Source: Powellomyces hirtus
Taxonomy: Eukaryota; Chytridiomycota; Chytridiomycetes; Spizellomycetales; Powellomycetaceae
DNA: 64,000 nucleotides
NCBI GenBank assembly: GCA_025526995.1
Contig: JAHLKG010000002.1
Location: forward strand, 1,674,001 to 1,738,000
Direction of reading: 5' to 3'
Below the pieces are notes generated by a model that saw only the letters and a list, made by a program, of their open reading frames with translations, had not been told where the DNA came from and made no database searches. Shown here in pieces: positions 63,380-64,000 of this stretch; position 1 is the stretch's first letter; every line of letters begins with the position of its first letter. A program made the translations under genes and the position numbers.

Positions 63380-64000
63380 TTTTACTGAATGTATACTGAT
63401 AATAGAGGGTTGACTGGTTCACCGAGATTCGTATAGGTGGTGGTGGCGTTTGTTTCGCCCGTACCGGCTGATTGCTGATGTATAGTGCTCGAGGATCTGC
63501 CGGTTTCTTCCGAGTCGAGTTTATAGTTGCTTGAATCCTAGTATATCTAAAGGCCGTCTAGTGCTCGTTCCCTATGCTCTTGAAGACTGCGTTCAATCGC
63601 AGCACTTTCTAACGTTATCAGCAATAAAATATGTGAACACTGATGAAAGCAACGCAGCGATTACGGATGTGCCATACGACGAGCAAGCGCTCCAGCGGTT
63701 GGTTTGGGTTCCGTAAAGTTGGCGTTGGTTTCGTGGGCGTCCAGTCCAGTCAATCGCGAGTTTGTCGCTTTTGTCACACTGCGCCACGTTCTCACACTTC
63801 AGCGTGCGACGCGCGTGCAGAAAAAACACGTATCTCCCAACCCCCAACTTTCGGACTTTCCATCTCAACTTCCAATCCGATGAGAGATTTGATGTGTCAT
63901 TCAGTTGGATGACGGCTATGTGACGGGAAATACAGTGACAGTCCGGTTTCCCAATTCTAATTGTAACCTCAATTCTAACTCATACAAGTAGTTACAGTGC
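63380..64000. other. upstream region to the window end
   Basis: No supported gene; the minus-strand frame 63868-63593 lacks family resemblance. No ATG occurs on the minus strand between 63379 and about 63670, which bears on the MGA2 start. Confidence 0.4.

Overview
This is nuclear DNA of a zoosporic (flagellated) fungus, most likely a chytrid. Fungal markers are an ARG5,6-type arginine protein (acetylglutamate kinase fused to N-acetyl-gamma-glutamyl-phosphate reductase), an oxidosqualene cyclase of the lanosterol synthase type, an MGA2/SPT23-type membrane transcription factor and an MCH1/nodulin-like transporter. Motile-cilium genes occur alongside them: a TTLL9-type tubulin ligase, a CCDC42/CFAP73-type axonemal protein, the dynein regulatory complex EF-hand subunit DRC8/EFCAB2, and a giant thioredoxin-NDPK protein of the NME8 (dynein intermediate chain) class. 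Genes are close together, on both strands, with many short introns (about 60-110 bp). I joined exons by hand. For most genes with listed exons the total length is a multiple of three and the joined protein aligns with the family, which is the main support for those models.

Layout. 1-4048 (+): the 3' end of an ARM-repeat MAPKKK-epsilon/Cdc7-like protein, then TTLL9. 4505-5158 (-): unidentified gene. 5774-6854 (+): surface DJ-1/PfpI protein. 7120-9602: otubain and an AIP-like FKBP-TPR co-chaperone, divergent from a very short promoter. 9660-11001 (-): CCDC42. 11416-14204 (+): ARG5,6. 14448-16182: TAF9 and a Snapin-like protein, divergent. 16250-18100: fragmentary unrecognised ORFs. 18210-21426 (-): oligopeptidase B. 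21926-23513 (-): ABHD4/5-CLD1 lipase. 24098-27020 (-): SWI3/SMARCC. 27-30 kb: gene-poor, with a reductase fragment and a decayed duplication. 30166-31934: YecM-like protein and DRC8, divergent. 32079-32843 (-): GPI-type surface protein. 33286-34282 (+): ribosomal protein uS17/RPS11. 34647-36650 (-): proteasome ATPase RPT1. 38182-39044 (-): ESCRT-III VPS2/CHMP2. 39361-44640 (+): thioredoxin plus seven NDPK domains. 44861-45467 (-): RPP14-like RNase P subunit. 46457-48792 (-): lanosterol synthase. 48.8-51.2 kb: AT-richer and essentially gene-free. 51259-55868 (-): 1,511-residue protein with three START domains and a membrane tail. 56643-58817 (+): MFS transporter. 59287-63379 (-): MGA2/SPT23.

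The most unusual items are the seven-NDPK thioredoxin protein, whose repeats carry introns at two recurrent positions always in phase 2, and the triple-START protein with its repeated unnamed beta-rich module. Also notable are an intron that exactly splits the only membrane segment of the MGA2-like factor, and an intronless YecM-like gene of possible bacterial origin. I found no tRNA, rRNA, CRISPR array, intact transposon or virus-like gene.
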